Positions 50,701-64,000 of a DNA stretch of 64,000 nucleotides are shown here, piece after piece. The translations under genes were made by a program, and so were the position numbers. The notes under the pieces are model-generated. The model was given only the letters and a program-made list of their open reading frames with translations. It had not been told where the DNA came from and did not search any database. Numbering within the stretch: the stretch's first letter is position 1; each line of letters begins with the position of its first letter. The DNA is from Mesostigma viride (Eukaryota > Streptophyta > Mesostigmatophyceae > Mesostigmatales > Mesostigmataceae): assembly GCA_009746045.1 (NCBI GenBank), contig RPFO01000078.1:1900222-1964221 (forward strand). The letters are read 5' to 3'.

Positions 50701-53700
50701 CTGCTTGATCCGGTACGCCTAGCACCACCTGCTTGATCCGGTACGGCCTAGCACCACCTGCTTGATCCGGTACGGCCCTAGCACCACCTGCTTGATCCGG
50801 TACGGCCTAGCACCACCTGCTTGATCCGGTACGGCCTAGCACCACCTGCTTGATCCGGTACGCCCTAGCACCACCTGCTTGATCCGGTACGGCCTAGCAC
50901 CACCTGCTTGATCCGGTACGGCCTAGCACCACCTGCTTGATCCGGTACGGCCTAGCACCACCTGCTTGATCCGGTACGCCCTAGCACCACCTGCTTGATC
51001 CGGTACGCCCTAGCACCACCTGCTTGATCCGGTACGCCTAGCACCACCTGCTTGATCCGGTACGGCCTAGCACCACCTGCTTGATCCGGTACGGCCCTAG
51101 CACCACCTGCTTGATCCGGTACGGCCTAGCACCACCTGCTTGATCCGGTACGCCCTAGCACCACCTGCTTGATCCGGTACGGCCTAGCACCACCTGCTTG
51201 ATCCGGTACGGCCCTAGCACCACCTGCTTGATCCGGTACGGCCTAGCACCACCTGCTTGATCCGGTACGCCCTAGCACCACCTGCTTGATCCGGTACGCC
51301 TAGCACCACCTGCTTGATCCGGTACGGCCTAGCACCACCTGCTTGATCCGGTACGGCCCTAGCACCACCTGCTTGATCCGGTACGGCCTAGCACCACCTG
51401 CTTGATCCGGTACGCCCTAGCACCACCTGCTTGATCCGGTACGGCCTAGCACCACCTGCTTGATCCGGTACGGCCCTAGCACCACCTGCTTGATCCGGTA
51501 CGGCCTAGCACCACCTGCTTGATCCGGTACGGCCTAGCACCACCTGCTTGATCCGGTACGGCCTAGCACCACCTGCTTGATCCGGTACGCCCTAGCACCA
51601 CCTGCTTGATCCGGTACGCCCTAGCACCACCTGCTTGATCCGGTACGGCCTAGCACCACCTGCTTGATCCGGTACGCCCTAGCACCACCTGCTTGATCCG
51701 GTACGCCCTAGCACCACCTGCTTGATCCGGTACGCCCTAGCACCACCTGCTTGATCCGGTACGGCCTAGCACCACCTGCTTGATCCGGTACGCCCTAGCA
51801 CCACCTGCTTGATCCGGTACGGCCTAGCACCACCTGCTTGATCCGGTACGCCCTAGCACCACCTGCTTGATCCGGTACGCCCTAGCACCACCTGCTTGAT
51901 CCGGTACGCCCTAGCACCACCTGCTTGATCCGGTACGCCCTAGCACCACCTGCTTGATCCGGTACGGCCTAGCACCACCTGCTTGATCCGGTACGGCCCT
52001 AGCACCACCTGCTTGATCCGGTACGGCCTAGCACCACCTGCTTGATCCGGTACGGCCTAGCACCACCTGCTTGATCCGGTACGGCCTAGCACCACCTGCT
52101 TGATCCGGTACGGCCTAGCACCACCTGCTTGATCCGGTACGCCCTAGCACCACCTGCTTGATCCGGTACGCCCTAGCACCACCTGCTTGATCCGGTACGC
52201 CCTAGCACCACCTGCTTGATCCGGTACGGCCTAGCACCACCTGCTTGATCCGGTACGCCCTAGCACCACCTGCTTGATCCGGTACGCCCTAGCACCACCT
52301 GCTTGATCCGGTACGGCCTAGCACCACCTGCTTGATCCGGTACGCCCTAGCACCACCTGCTTGATCCGGTACGGCCTAGCACCACCTGCTTGATCCGGTA
52401 CGGCCTAGCACCACCTGCTTGATCCGGTACGGCCTAGCACCACCTGCTTGATCCGGTACGGCCTAGCACCACCTGCTTGATCCGGTACGGCCTAGCACCA
52501 CCTGCTTGATCCGGTACGCCCTAGCACCACCTGCTTGATCCGGTACGCCCTAGCACCACCTGCTTGATCCGGTACGCCCTAGCACCACCTGCTTGATCCG
52601 GTACGGCCCTAGCACCACCTGCTTGATCCGGTACGGCCTAGCACCACCTGCTTGATCCGGTACGGCCTAGCACCACCTGCTTGATCCGGTACGCCCTAGC
52701 ACCACCTGCTTGATCCGGTACGCCCTAGCACCACCTGCTTGATCCGGTACGGCCTAGCACCACCTGCTTGATCCGGTACGCCCTAGCACCACCTGCTTGA
52801 TCCGGTACGGCCTAGCACCACCTGCTTGATCCGGTACGGCCTAGCACCACCTGCTTGATCCGGTACGCCCTAGCACCACCTGCTTGATCCGGTACGGCCT
52901 AGCACCACCTGCTTGATCCGGTACGGCCTAGCACCACCTGCTTGATCCGGTACGCCCTAGCACCACCTGCTTGATCCGGTACGCCCTAGCACCACCTGCT
53001 TGATCCGGTACGCCCTAGCACCACCTGCTTGATCCGGTACGGCCTAGCACCACCTGCTTGATCCGGTACGCCCTAGCACCACCTGCTTGATCCGGTACGC
53101 CCTAGCACCACCTGCTTGATCCGGTACGGCCTAGCACCACCTGCTTGATCCGGTACGGCCCTAGCACCACCTGCTTGATCCGGTACGCCCTAGCACCACC
53201 TGCTTGATCCGGTACGCCCTAGCACCACCTGCTTGATCCGGTACGGCCTAGCACCACCTGCTTGATCCGGTACGCCCTAGCACCACCTGCTTGATCCGGT
53301 ACGGCCTAGCACCACCTGCTTGATCCGGTACGGCCCTAGCACCACCTGCTTGATCCGGTACGCCCTAGCACCACCTGCTTGATCCGGTACGGCCTAGCAC
53401 CACCTGCTTGATCCGGTACGGCCTAGCACCACCTGCTTGATCCGGTACGGCCTAGCACCACCTGCTTGATCCGGTACGGCCTAGCACCACCTGCTTGATC
53501 CGGTACGGCCTAGCACCACCTGCTTGATCCGGTACGCCCTAGCACCACCTGCTTGATCCGGTACGCCCTAGCACCACCTGCTTGATCCGGTACGCCCTAG
53601 CACCACCTGCTTGATCCGGTACGCCCTAGCACCACCTGCTTGATCCGGTACGGCCTAGCACCACCTGCTTGATCCGGTACGCCCTAGCACCACCTGCTTG

Positions 53701-56700
53701 ATCCGGTACGCCCTAGCACCACCTGCTTGATCCGGTACGGCCTAGCACCACCTGCTTGATCCGGTACGCCCTAGCACCACCTGCTTGATCCGGTACGCCC
53801 TAGCACCACCTGCTTGATCCGGTACGGCCTAGCACCACCTGCTTGATCCGGTACGGCCCTAGCACCACCTGCTTGATCCGGTACGGCCTAGCACCACCTG
53901 CTTGATCCGGTACGCCCTAGCACCACCTGCTTGATCCGGTACGCCCTAGCACCACCTGCTTGATCCGGTACGCCCTAGCACCACCTGCTTGATCCGGTAC
54001 GCCCTAGCACCACCTGCTTGATCCGGTACGGCCCTAGCACCACCTGCTTGATCCGGTACGGCCCTAGCACCACCTGCTTGATCCGGTACGCCCTAGCACC
54101 ACCTGCTTGATCCGGTACGCCCTAGCACCACCTGCTTGATCCGGTACGGCCTAGCACCACCTGCTTGATCCGGTACGGCCCTAGCACCACCTGCTTGATC
54201 CGGTACGGCCTAGCACCACCTGCTTGATCCGGTACGCCCTAGCACCACCTGCTTGATCCGGTACGGCCCTAGCACCACCTGCTTGATCCGGTACGGCCCT
54301 AGCACCACCTGCTTGATCCGGTACGGCCCTAGCACCACCTGCTTGATCCGGTACGGCCTAGCACCACCTGCTTGATCCGGTACGCCCTAGCACCACCTGC
54401 TTGATCCGGTACGGCCCTAGCACCACCTGCTTGATCCGGTACGGCCCTAGCACCACCTGCTTGATCCGGTACGGCCTAGCACCACCTGCTTGATCCGGTA
54501 CGGCCCTAGCACCACCTGCTTGATCCGGTACGGCCCTAGCACCACCTGCTTGATCCGGTACGGCCCTAGCACCACCTGCTTGATCCGGTACGGCCTAGCA
54601 CCACCTGCTTGATCCGGTACGGCCCTAGCACCACCTGCTTGATCCGGTACGGCCCTAGCACCACCTGCTTGATCCGGTACGGCCCTAGCACCACCTGCTT
54701 GATCCGGTACGGCCTAGCACCACCTGCTTGATCCGGTACGGCCCTAGCACCACCTGCTTGATCCGGTACGGCCCTAGCACCACCTGCTTGATCCGGTACG
54801 GCCTAGCACCACCTGCTTGATCCGGTACGGCCTAGCACCACCTGCTTGATCCGGTACGGCCTAGCACCACCTGCTTGATCCGGTACGGCCCTAGCACCAC
54901 CTGCTTGATCCGGTACGCCCTAGCACCACCTGCTTGATCCGGTACGCCCTAGCACCACCTGCTTGATCCGGTACGGCCTAGCACCACCTGCTTGATCCGG
55001 TACGCCCTAGCACCACCTGCTTGATCCGGTACGGCCTAGCACCACCTGCTTGATCCGGTACGCCCTAGCACCACCTGCTTGATCCGGTACGGCCTAGCAC
55101 CACCTGCTTGATCCGGTACGCCCTAGCACCACCTGCTTGATCCGGTACGGCCTAGCACCACCTGCTTGATCCGGTACGCCCTAGCACCACCTGCTTGATC
55201 CGGTACGGCCTAGCACCACCTGCTTGATCCGGTACGCCCTAGCACCACCTGCTTGATCCGGTACGGCCTAGCACCACCTGCTTGATCCGGTACGGCCTAG
55301 CACCACCTGCTTGATCCGGTACGCCCTAGCACCACCTGCTTGATCCGGTACGGCCTAGCACCACCTGCTTGATCCGGTACGGCCTAGCACCACCTGCTTG
55401 ATCCGGTACGCCCTAGCACCACCTGCTTGATCCGGTACGGCCTAGCACCACCTGCTTGATCCGGTACGGCCCTAGCACCACCTGCTTGATCCGGTACGCC
55501 CTAGCACCACCTGCTTGATCCGGTACGGCCTAGCACCACCTGCTTGATCCGGTACGGCCCTAGCACCACCTGCTTGATCCGGTACGCCCTAGCACCACCT
55601 GCTTGATCCGGTACGGCCTAGCACCACCTGCTTGATCCGGTACGCCTAGCACCACCTGCTTGATCCGGTACGGCCTAGCACCACCTGCTTGATCCGGTAC
55701 GGCCCTAGCACCACCTGCTTGATCCGGTACGCCCTAGCACCACCTGCTTGATCCGGTACGGCCTAGCACCACCTGCTTGATCCGGTACGCCCTAGCACCA
55801 CCTGCTTGATCCGGTACGGCCTAGCACCACCTGCTTGATCCGGTACGGCCTAGCACCACCTGCTTGATCCGGTACGCCCTAGCACCACCTGCTTGATCCG
55901 GTACGGCCTAGCACCACCTGCTTGATCCGGTACGGCCTAGCACCACCTGCTTGATCCGGTACGCCCTAGCACCACCTGCTTGATCCGGTACGGCCTAGCA
56001 CCACCTGCTTGATCCGGTACGGCCTAGCACCACCTGCTTGATCCGGTACGCCCTAGCACCACCTGCTTGATCCGGTACGGCCTAGCACCACCTGCTTGAT
56101 CCGGTACGCCCTAGCACCACCTGCTTGATCCGGTACGCCCTAGCACCACCTGCTTGATCCGGTACGGCCTAGCACCACCTGCTTGATCCGGTACGGCCTA
56201 GCACCACCTGCTTGATCCGGTACGGCCTAGCACCACCTGCTTGATCCGGTACGGCCTAGCACCACCTGCTTGATCCGGTACGGCCTAGCACCACCTGCTT
56301 GATCCGGTACGCCCTAGCACCACCTGCTTGATCCGGTACGCCCTAGCACCACCTGCTTGATCCGGTACGGCCTAGCACCACCTGCTTGATCCGGTACGCC
56401 CTAGCACCACCTGCTTGATCCGGTACGCCCTAGCACCACCTGCTTGATCCGGTACGGCCCTAGCACCACCTGCTTGATCCGGTACGCCCTAGCACCACCT
56501 GCTTGATCCGGTACGCCCTAGCACCACCTGCTTGATCCGGTACGCCCTAGCACCACCTGCTTGATCCGGTACGGCCTAGCACCACCTGCTTGATCCGGTA
56601 CGGCCCTAGCACCACCTGCTTGATCCGGTACGGCCTAGCACCACCTGCTTGATCCGGTACGCCTAGCACCACCTGCTTGATCCGGTACGCCCTAGCACCA

Positions 56701-59700
56701 CCTGCTTGATCCGGTACGCCCTAGCACCACCTGCTTGATCCGGTACGCCCTAGCACCACCTGCTTGATCCGGTACGGCCCTAGCACCACCTGCTTGATCC
56801 GGTACGGCCCTAGCACCACCTGCTTGATCCGGTACGGCCCTAGCACCACCTGCTTGATCCGGTACGGCCCTAGCACCACCTGCTTGATCCGGTACGGCCT
56901 AGCACCACCTGCTTGATCCGGTACGCCCTAGCACCACCTGCTTGATCCGGTACGGCCTAGCACCACCTGCTTGATCCGGTACGGCCCTAGCACCACCTGC
57001 TTGATCCGGTACGGCCCTAGCACCACCTGCTTGATCCGGTACGGCCCTAGCACCACCTGCTTGATCCGGTACGGCCTAGCACCACCTGCTTGATCCGGTA
57101 CGGCCTAGCACCACCTGCTTGATCCGGTACGGCCTAGCACCACCTGCTTGATCCGGTACGCCTAGCACCACCTGCTTGATCCGGTACGGCCTAGCACCAC
57201 CTGCTTGATCCGGTACGGCCCTAGCACCACCTGCTTGATCCGGTACGGCCTAGCACCACCTGCTTGATCCGGTACGCCCTAGCACCACCTGCTTGATCCG
57301 GTACGGCCTAGCACCACCTGCTTGATCCGGTACGGCCTAGCACCACCTGCTTGATCCGGTACGGCCCTAGCACCACCTGCTTGATCCGGTACGGCCCTAG
57401 CACCACCTGCTTGATCCGGTACGCCCTAGCACCACCTGCTTGATCCGGTACGGCCTAGCACCACCTGCTTGATCCGGTACGGCCCTAGCACCACCTGCTT
57501 GATCCGGTACGGCCTAGCACCACCTGCTTGATCCGGTACGGCCTAGCACCACCTGCTTGATCCGGTACGGCCTAGCACCACCTGCTTGATCCGGTACGCC
57601 CTAGCACCACCTGCTTGATCCGGTACGCCCTAGCACCACCTGCTTGATCCGGTACGGCCTAGCACCACCTGCTTGATCCGGTACGCCCTAGCACCACCTG
57701 CTTGATCCGGTACGCCCTAGCACCACCTGCTTGATCCGGTACGCCCTAGCACCACCTGCTTGATCCGGTACGGCCTAGCACCACCTGCTTGATCCGGTAC
57801 GGCCTAGCACCACCTGCTTGATCCGGTACGGCCTAGCACCACCTGCTTGATCCGGTACGGCCTAGCACCACCTGCTTGATCCGGTACGGCCTAGCACCAC
57901 CTGCTTGATCCGGTACGGCCCTAGCACCACCTGCTTGATCCGGTACGCCCTAGCACCACCTGCTTGATCCGGTACGGCCTAGCACCACCTGCTTGATCCG
58001 GTACGGCCTAGCACCACCTGCTTGATCCGGTACGGCCTAGCACCACCTGCTTGATCCGGTACGGCCTAGCACCACCTGCTTGATCCGGTACGGCCCTAGC
58101 ACCACCTGCTTGATCCGGTACGCCCTAGCACCACCTGCTTGATCCGGTACGCCCTAGCACCACCTGCTTGATCCGGTACGGCCTAGCACCACCTGCTTGA
58201 TCCGGTACGGCCTAGCACCACCTGCTTGATCCGGTACGGCCTAGCACCACCTGCTTGATCCGGTACGGCCTAGCACCACCTGCTTGATCCGGTACGGCCT
58301 AGCACCACCTGCTTGATCCGGTACGGCCTAGCACCACCTGCTTGATCCGGTACGCCTAGCACCACCTGCTTGATCCGGTACGCCCTAGCACCACCTGCTT
58401 GATCCGGTACGCCCTAGCACCACCTGCTTGATCCGGTACGGCCTAGCACCACCTGCTTGATCCGGTACGGCCTAGCACCACCTGCTTGATCCGGTACGCC
58501 CTAGCACCACCTGCTTGATCCGGTACGGCCTAGCACCACCTGCTTGATCCGGTACGGCCTAGCACCACCTGCTTGATCCGGTACGCCCTAGCACCACCTG
58601 CTTGATCCGGTACGGCCTAGCACCACCTGCTTGATCCGGTACGCCCTAGCACCACCTGCTTGATCCGGTACGCCCTAGCACCACCTGCTTGATCCGGTAC
58701 GGCCCTAGCACCACCTGCTTGATCCGGTACGCCCTAGCACCACCTGCTTGATCCGGTACGCCCTAGCACCACCTGCTTGATCCGGTACGGCCTAGCACCA
58801 CCTGCTTGATCCGGTACGGCCCTAGCACCACCTGCTTGATCCGGTACGGCCTAGCACCACCTGCTTGATCCGGTACGCCCTAGCACCACCTGCTTGATCC
58901 GGTACGCCCTAGCACCACCTGCTTGATCCGGTACGGCCCTAGCACCACCTGCTTGATCCGGTACGGCCTAGCACCACCTGCTTGATCCGGTACGGCCTAG
59001 CACCACCTGCTTGATCCGGTACGGCCTAGCACCACCTGCTTGATCCGGTACGGCCCTAGCACCACCTGCTTGATCCGGTACGGCCTAGCACCACCTGCTT
59101 GATCCGGTACGCCCTAGCACCACCTGCTTGATCCGGTACGGCCTAGCACCACCTGCTTGATCCGGTACGCCCTAGCACCACCTGCTTGATCCGGTACGGC
59201 CCTAGCACCACCTGCTTGATCCGGTACGCCCTAGCACCACCTGCTTGATCCGGTACGGCCTAGCACCACCTGCTTGATCCGGTACGGCCCTAGCACCACC
59301 TGCTTGATCCGGTACGGCCTAGCACCACCTGCTTGATCCGGTACGCCCTAGCACCACCTGCTTGATCCGGTACGCCTAGCACCACCTGCTTGATCCGGTA
59401 CGCCCTAGCACCACCTGCTTGATCCGGTACGCCCTAGCACCACCTGCTTGATCCGGTACGGCCCTAGCACCACCTGCTTGATCCGGTACGGCCCTAGCAC
59501 CACCTGCTTGATCCGGTACGCCCTAGCACCACCTGCTTGATCCGGTACGGCCTAGCACCACCTGCTTGATCCGGTACGGCCTAGCACCACCTGCTTGATC
59601 CGGTACGGCCCTAGCACCACCTGCTTGATCCGGTACGCCCTAGCACCACCTGCTTGATCCGGTACGGCCCTAGCACCACCTGCTTGATCCGGTACGCCCT

Positions 59701-62700
59701 AGCACCACCTGCTTGATCCGGTACGGCCCTAGCACCACCTGCTTGATCCGGTACGGCCCTAGCACCACCTGCTTGATCCGGTACGGCCTAGCACCACCTG
59801 CTTGATCCGGTACGGCCCTAGCACCACCTGCTTGATCCGGTACGGCCCTAGCACCACCTGCTTGATCCGGTACGGCCCTAGCACCACCTGCTTGATCCGG
59901 TACGGCCTAGCACCACCTGCTTGATCCGGTACGGCCCTAGCACCACCTGCTTGATCCGGTACGCCCTAGCACCACCTGCTTGATCCGGTACGGCCTAGCA
60001 CCACCTGCTTGATCCGGTACGGCCTAGCACCACCTGCTTGATCCGGTACGGCCCTAGCACCACCTGCTTGATCCGGTACGGCCTAGCACCACCTGCTTGA
60101 TCCGGTACGCCCTAGCACCACCTGCTTGATCCGGTACGGCCCTAGCACCACCTGCTTGATCCGGTACGGCCCTAGCACCACCTGCTTGATCCGGTACGGC
60201 CTAGCACCACCTGCTTGATCCGGTACGGCCTAGCACCACCTGCTTGATCCGGTACGGCCCTAGCACCACCTGCTTGATCCGGTACGGCCTAGCACCACCT
60301 GCTTGATCCGGTACGCCCTAGCACCACCTGCTTGATCCGGTACGGCCCTAGCACCACCTGCTTGATCCGGTACGCCCTAGCACCACCTGCTTGATCCGGT
60401 ACGGCCTAGCACCACCTGCTTGATCCGGTACGGCCTAGCACCACCTGCTTGATCCGGTACGCCTAGCACCACCTGCTTGATCCGGTACGCCCTAGCACCA
60501 CCTGCTTGATCCGGTACGGCCTAGCACCACCTGCTTGATCCGGTACGCCTAGCACCACCTGCTTGATCCGGTACGGCCTAGCACCACCTGCTTGATCCGG
60601 TACGCCCTAGCACCACCTGCTTGATCCGGTACGGCCTAGCACCACCTGCTTGATCCGGTACGGCCTAGCACCACCTGCTTGATCCGGTACGCCCTAGCAC
60701 CACCTGCTTGATCCGGTACGGCCTAGCACCACCTGCTTGATCCGGTACGGCCCTAGCACCACCTGCTTGATCCGGTACGCCTAGCACCACCTGCTTGATC
60801 CGGTACGGCCCTAGCACCACCTGCTTGATCCGGTACGGCCTAGCACCACCTGCTTGATCCGGTACGGCCCTAGCACCACCTGCTTGATCCGGTACGGCCT
60901 AGCACCACCTGCTTGATCCGGTACGCCTAGCACCACCTGCTTGATCCGGTACGGCCTAGCACCACCTGCTTGATCCGGTACGGCCTAGCACCACCTGCTT
61001 GATCCGGTACGGCCTAGCACCACCTGCTTGATCCGGTACGGCCTAGCACCACCTGCTTGATCCGGTACGCCCTAGCACCACCTGCTTGATCCGGTACGGC
61101 CTAGCACCACCTGCTTGATCCGGTACGGCCTAGCACCACCTGCTTGATCCGGTACGGCCCTAGCACCACCTGCTTGATCCGGTACGCCCTAGCACCACCT
61201 GCTTGATCCGGTACGGCCTAGCACCACCTGCTTGATCCGGTACGGCCTAGCACCACCTGCTTGATCCGGTACGCCCTAGCACCACCTGCTTGATCCGGTA
61301 CGGCCTAGCACCACCTGCTTGATCCGGTACGGCCCTAGCACCACCTGCTTGATCCGGTACGGCCTAGCACCACCTGCTTGATCCGGTACGGCCTAGCACC
61401 ACCTGCTTGATCCGGTACGGCCTAGCACCACCTGCTTGATCCGGTACGCCCTAGCACCACCTGCTTGATCCGGTACGGCCTAGCACCACCTGCTTGATCC
61501 GGTACGCCCTAGCACCACCTGCTTGATCCGGTACGCCTAGCACCACCTGCTTGATCCGGTACGGCCTAGCACCACCTGCTTGATCCGGTACGGCCTAGCA
61601 CCACCTGCTTGATCCGGTACGCCCTAGCACCACCTGCTTGATCCGGTACGCCCTAGCACCACCTGCTTGATCCGGTACGCCCTAGCACCACCTGCTTGAT
61701 CCGGTACGGCCTAGCACCTGCTTGATCCGGTACGCCTAGCACCACTGCTTGATCCGGTACGCCTAGCACCACCTGCTTGATCCGGTACGGCCCTAGCACC
61801 ACCTGCTTGATCCGGTACGCCCTAGCACCACCTGCTTGATCCGGTACGCCTAGCACCACCTGCTTGATCCGGTACGGCCTAGCACCACCTGCTTGATCCG
61901 GTACGGCCCTAGCACCACCTGCTTGATCCGGTACGGCCTAGCACCACCTGCTTGATCCGGTACGCCCTAGCACCACCTGCTTGATCCGGTACGCCCTAGC
62001 ACCACCTGCTGATCCGGTACGGCCCTAGCACCCTGCTTGATCCGGTACGCCCTAGCACCACCTGCTTGATCCGGTACGGCCCTAGCACCACCTGCTTGAT
62101 CCGGTACGGCCTAGCACCACCTGCTTGATCCGGTACGCCCTAGCACCACCTGCTTGATCCGGTACGGCCTAGCACCACCTGCTTGATCCGGTACGGCCCT
62201 AGCACCACCTGCTTGATCCGGTACGCCTAGCACCACCTGCTTGATCCGGTACGCCCTAGCACCACCTGCTTGATCCGGTACGGCCTAGCACCACCTGCTT
62301 GATCCGGTACGCCCTAGCACCACCTGCTTGATCCGGTACGGCCCTAGCACCACCTGCTTGATCCGGTACGGCCTAGCACCACCTGCTTGATCCGGTACGC
62401 CCTAGCACCACCTGCTTGATCCGGTACGCCCTAGCACCACCTGCTTGATCCGGTACGGCCTAGCACCACCTGCTTGATCCGGTACGCCCTAGCACCACCT
62501 GCTTGATCCGGTACGGCCTAGCACCACCTGCTTGATCCGGTAACGCCCTAGCACCACCTGCTTGATCCGGTACGGCCTAGCACCACCTGCTTGATCCGGT
62601 ACGGCCTAGCACCACCTGCTTGATCCGGTACGGCCTAGCACTACCTGCTTGATCCGGTACGCCTAGCACCACCTGCTTGATCCGGTACGCCTAGCACCAC

Positions 62701-64000
62701 CTGCTTGATCCGGTACGCCTAGCACCACCTGCTTGATCCGGTACGGCCCTAGCACCACCTGCTTGATCCGGTACGCCCTAGCACCACCTGCTTGATCCGG
62801 TACGCCCTAGCACCACCCTGCTTGATCCGGTACGGCCCTAGCACCACCTGCTTGATCCGGTACGGCCCCTAGCACCACCTGCTTGATCCGGTACGGCCCT
62901 AGCACCACCTGCTTGATCCGGTACGCCGCCTAGCACCACCTGCTTGATCCGTACGGCCCTAGCACCACCTGCTTGATCCGGTACGGCCTAGCACACCTGC
63001 TTGATCCGGTACGCCCTAGCACCACCTGCTTGATCCGGTACGGCCCTAGCACCACCTGCTTGATCCGGTACGGGCCCTAGCACCACCTGCTTGATCCGGT
63101 ACGGCCTAGCACCAGCCTGCTTGATCCCGGTAACGGCCCTAGCACCACCTGCTTGATCCGGACGCCCTAGCACCACCTGCTTGATCCGGTACGGCCCTAG
63201 CACCACCTGCTTGATCCGGTACGGCCCTACACCACCTGCTGATCCGGTACGGCCCTAGCACCACCTGCTTGATCCGTACGGCCCTAGCACCACCTGCTGA
63301 TCCGGTACGGCCCTAGCACTACCTGCTTGATCCGGTACGGCCTAGCACCACCTGCTTGATCCGGTACGGCCCTAGCACCAACCTGCTTGATCCGGTACGG
63401 CCTAAGCGTACCTGCTTGAATCGGTACGCTAGCACCACCTGCTTGATCCGGTACGCCCTAGCACCACCTGCTTGATCCGGTACGGCCTAGCCCACCTGCT
63501 TGATCGGTACGGCCTAGCACCAACCTGCTTGATCGGTACGCGCTAGCACCACCTGCTTGATCCGGTATGGCCCTAGCACCACCATGCTTGATCTGGTACG
63601 CCTAGCACACCTGCTTGATCCGGTACGCCCTAGCACCACCTGCTTGATCCGGTACGGCCTAGCACTCACCTGCTTGATCCGGTACGCCCTAGCACCACCT
63701 GCTTGATTCCGGGTAGCGGCTACACCACCTGCTTGTCCGGTACGGCCCTAGCACCCCTGCTTGATCCGGTACGGCCTAGCACCACCTGCTTGATCCGGTA
63801 CGGCTAGCACACCTGCTTGATCCGGTACGCCTAGCACCACCTGCTTGACCGGTACGCCTAGCACCACCTGCTTGATCCGGTACGGCCCTAGCACCACCTG
63901 CTTGATCCGGTACGCCCTAGCACCACTGCTTGATCCGGTCGGCTAGCACCACCTGCTTGATCCGGTACGGGCCCTAGCACAACCATGCTTGATCCGGGTA
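47740..64000 (+). repeat. 16.2-kb tandem array of 28-30-bp units, each with the upstream exon's donor
   Basis: Unit GATCCG/GTACGNCCTAG plus CACCACCTGCTT. The four common forms are GTACGGCCTAG and GTACGCCCTAG (29 bp), GTACGGCCCTAG (30 bp) and GTACGCCTAG (28 bp). There are roughly 550 units by length, running off the window end. The array starts exactly at the exon end 47,745: the exon's final GATCCG and the donor GTACGCC are the first repeat copy. From about 61,700, and strongly from 62,900, units show many random one-base indels and substitutions. There are no spacers, so this is not a CRISPR array. Confidence 0.97.

Noticed and set aside
47746..64000. CRISPR array
   Set aside because: The 28-30-bp units abut without spacers, and the context is a eukaryotic intron.

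Overview
The window looks like nuclear DNA of a flagellated green alga (chlorophyte). The grounds are introns with GTGAGT, GTGCGT and GTACGT donors, a divergent relative of the flagellar central-apparatus protein PF16/SPAG6, a plant/algal-type lysine-methyltransferase (Rubisco LSMT/SETD3-like) gene, and a dense load of retrotransposons, a hAT transposon and simple repeats. The species cannot be named from the sequence.

Layout. 1-6.4 kb: decayed LTR-retrotransposon pieces. A Gag with CCHC knuckles is followed by an integrase and an aspartic protease. This is joined near 2,770 to a Ty3/gypsy-type RNase H, integrase and PHD finger; no reverse transcriptase core lies between them. 6.4-9.5 kb: a three-exon hAT transposase with an open frame throughout. 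9.8-12.6 kb: a minisatellite, the C-terminal part of a nuclease-bearing retrotransposon ORF, and AT-rich motif clusters. 13.2-14.5 kb: a broken LINE-ORF1/Gag-like gene on the minus strand. 14,746-22,100: a complete LTR element (two ~700-bp LTRs, 5-bp target duplication, polypurine tract) with no recognisable gag or pol.

23,042-38,562 (minus): a SET-domain protein gene that I could rebuild from eight exons, with matching phases at every junction, to about 499 codons. One of its introns (8.5 kb) holds a 7.7-kb run of hexanucleotide repeats that leaves all reading frames open and mimics 2,500-residue ORFs. 40,560 to beyond the window end (plus): an armadillo-repeat PF16/SPAG6-like gene, head-to-head with the SET gene across ~2 kb. 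Its last visible exon ends at 47,745. The rest of the window, 16.2 kb, is one 28-30-bp tandem array forming the start of the next intron.

The main observation is that in both genes nearly every intron has its own private minisatellite. In several introns the repeat unit begins at, or spans, the exon/intron donor junction, so the intron is filled with copies of its own 5' splice site. The 16-kb array is the extreme case: each of roughly 550 units carries the exon's last six bases plus the GTACG donor. This suggests introns growing by tandem duplication across the splice donor.
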